Notes under the pieces: generated by a model
Told to the model about the DNA's origin: nothing
Databases searched by the model: none
What the model saw: only the letters and a program-made list of their open reading frames with translations
Shown here: one piece after another, positions 63,322 through 64,000 of the stretch
How the letters are laid out: each line of letters starts with the position of its first letter
Numbering within the stretch: the first letter of the stretch is position 1
Program-made: the position numbers and the translations under genes
NCBI GenBank assembly: GCA_018449595.1
Contig: JAAVUU010000003.1
Location: forward strand, 124,001 to 188,000
Direction: 5' to 3'
DNA length: 64,000 nt
DNA from: Rhizobiales bacterium dw_265
Lineage (GTDB): Bacteria > Pseudomonadota > Alphaproteobacteria > Micropepsales > Micropepsaceae

Positions 63322-64000
63322 TTGAGCGCCGCCGAGATGTTGAAGAAGACGCTGCGGCCCGCCGTGGTGAAGAACAGCGGCAGGTCGGTGCCCGACTGGG
63401 TGCCGCCATAATCGCTGATCTGGCGGTTGTCCAGCAGGTTGGCGATCTTGATGCTGGCGCTGAAGTCGCTGACATTGTCCATCACCGCGCCGAAACGATA
63501 GCCCAGCGCCAGGTCCACCGTGGCCAGCGAACCCAGGCGCACGCTGTCGGCGGCGATCAGCTTCTGGGTGACGGGATCGATCGCATTGCCGTCATCGCCA
63601 TAGCGCGGGCCGATCAGCTTGCCGATCAGCGAGCCATAGGGCCCCTGGCGCGAGTCATACAGGAGGCCCAGCGCCCCGGTATAGGTGGGGGCCTCGGCGA
63701 TCGCCACCGGAACGCCCTTGTATTTGGCGGTGTTGGAGGTGGCGTTGCCATACAGCGACCAGCCGTCGCCGATCACATACTGGCCTTCCAGTTCGACGCC
63801 GTAGTAGAGCGCGCCGCCGCCATTGACGAAGGTGGTGTCGTTGGAATCGGGAATCTGGACGGAGGCGAAATAGTTGGAGAATTCGATGTAATAGGCGTCC
63901 AGCGAAACCGTGAAGTCCTCGCGCTGCAGGGTGCTGCCGGCCTGGTAGTTCCAGGTTTTTTCCGGGCGCAGGCCGTGCGGCTTGGTGACCTGGAACACGT
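63318..64000 (-). CDS. TonB-dependent receptor, C-terminal part (5' end outside window)
   Basis: The last 227 or so codons of a TonB-dependent receptor; the frame is open to the window edge. Visible are late barrel strands: KPHGLRPEKTWNYQAGSTLQ (the NPxLKPEx-like segment), VSLDAYYIEFSNYFAS, YYGVELEGQYVIGDGWSLYGNATSNTAKYKG, and the terminal strand [13 protein letters not shown]. The stop overlaps the start of the phosphatase gene, indicating a receptor-phosphatase operon in which the receptor may bring in an organic phosphate. Confidence 0.92.
   Translation of the reverse strand, partial: VFQVTKPHGLRPEKTWNYQAGSTLQREDFTVSLDAYYIEFSNYFASVQIPDSNDTTFVNGGGALYYGVELEGQYVIGDGWSLYGNATSNTAKYKGVPVAIAEAPTYTGALGLLYDSRQGPYGSLIGKLIGPRYGDDGNAIDPVTQKLIAADSVRLGSLATVDLALGYRFGAVMDNVSDFSASIKIANLLDNRQISDYGGTQSGTDLPLFFTTAGRSVFFNISAALN

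Overview
The window is a high-GC, gene-dense bacterial chromosome segment. Large TonB-dependent receptors, a MASE1 histidine kinase, an Atm1-type ABC exporter, a two-domain cold-shock protein, a DUF1272 protein and dispersed REP-like palindromes together suggest an alphaproteobacterium, perhaps a Rhizomicrobium/Micropepsis- or Caulobacter-like aerobic oligotroph. That placement is inference from gene content. No rRNA is present; the only RNA gene seen is a tRNA-Val(CAC).

Layout. 1-2.5 kb: end of a flavoprotein gene, then an alpha/beta hydrolase, an FKBP-type isomerase and a small membrane protein in overlapping series. 2.5-8 kb is the most accessory part: tRNA-Val with a clear promoter, an AT-richer two-gene module (ClpP-like periplasmic protein plus membrane protein) bracketed by repeats of a REP-associated tyrosine transposase, the transposase itself, small orphan genes and two convergent SDR genes whose coding ends overlap. 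8-17 kb: an MFS exporter, a TetR/SDR divergent pair, a lipocalin, a hydrolase pair, an AraC regulator, a MASE1 kinase divergent from a one-domain response regulator, and a phosphoglycolate-phosphatase-like HAD enzyme. 17-24 kb: glmU-glmS for UDP-GlcNAc, rpiA with a duplicated 5' end separated by a REP-like element, a DUF900 lipoprotein hydrolase and glutathione reductase. 24-31 kb: a SulP transporter without STAS domain, a pepsin-like protease with a degenerate neighbour, class II DAHP synthase, and a Gfo/Idh/MocA oxidoreductase. 31-41 kb: nadE, gltX, cysS, cimA, a LOG protein and an Atm1-like exporter, punctuated by REP families. 41-45 kb: divergent cold-shock protein and DEAD-box helicase genes, DUF188 and SelO. 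45-51.6 kb: a GntR regulator divergent from a three-gene dehydrogenase operon, then a cytochrome c / RraA-like / DUF1801-like / DUF1428 operon. 51.6-64 kb: two paralogous TPR-glycosyltransferase-like genes flank a large TonB-dependent receptor; an MFS exporter, an aldo/keto reductase, a phytase-like acid phosphatase and the end of another TonB receptor close the window.

How genes may work together. glmU and glmS overlap by one base and supply cell-wall amino sugar. The GntR-controlled trio (PF02615 2-hydroxyacid dehydrogenase, iron-dependent alcohol dehydrogenase, aldehyde dehydrogenase) could oxidise a diol or hydroxy-alcohol stepwise to a 2-oxo acid. The receptor-phosphatase pair at the right end resembles an outer-membrane uptake and dephosphorylation unit for an organic phosphate.

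The most unusual features are structural. Repeats have shaped gene ends: one separates a duplicated rpiA start, one supplies the Shine-Dalgarno of gltX, one supplies the stop codons of two unrelated genes, and a transposase-linked repeat brackets the module beside tRNA-Val.
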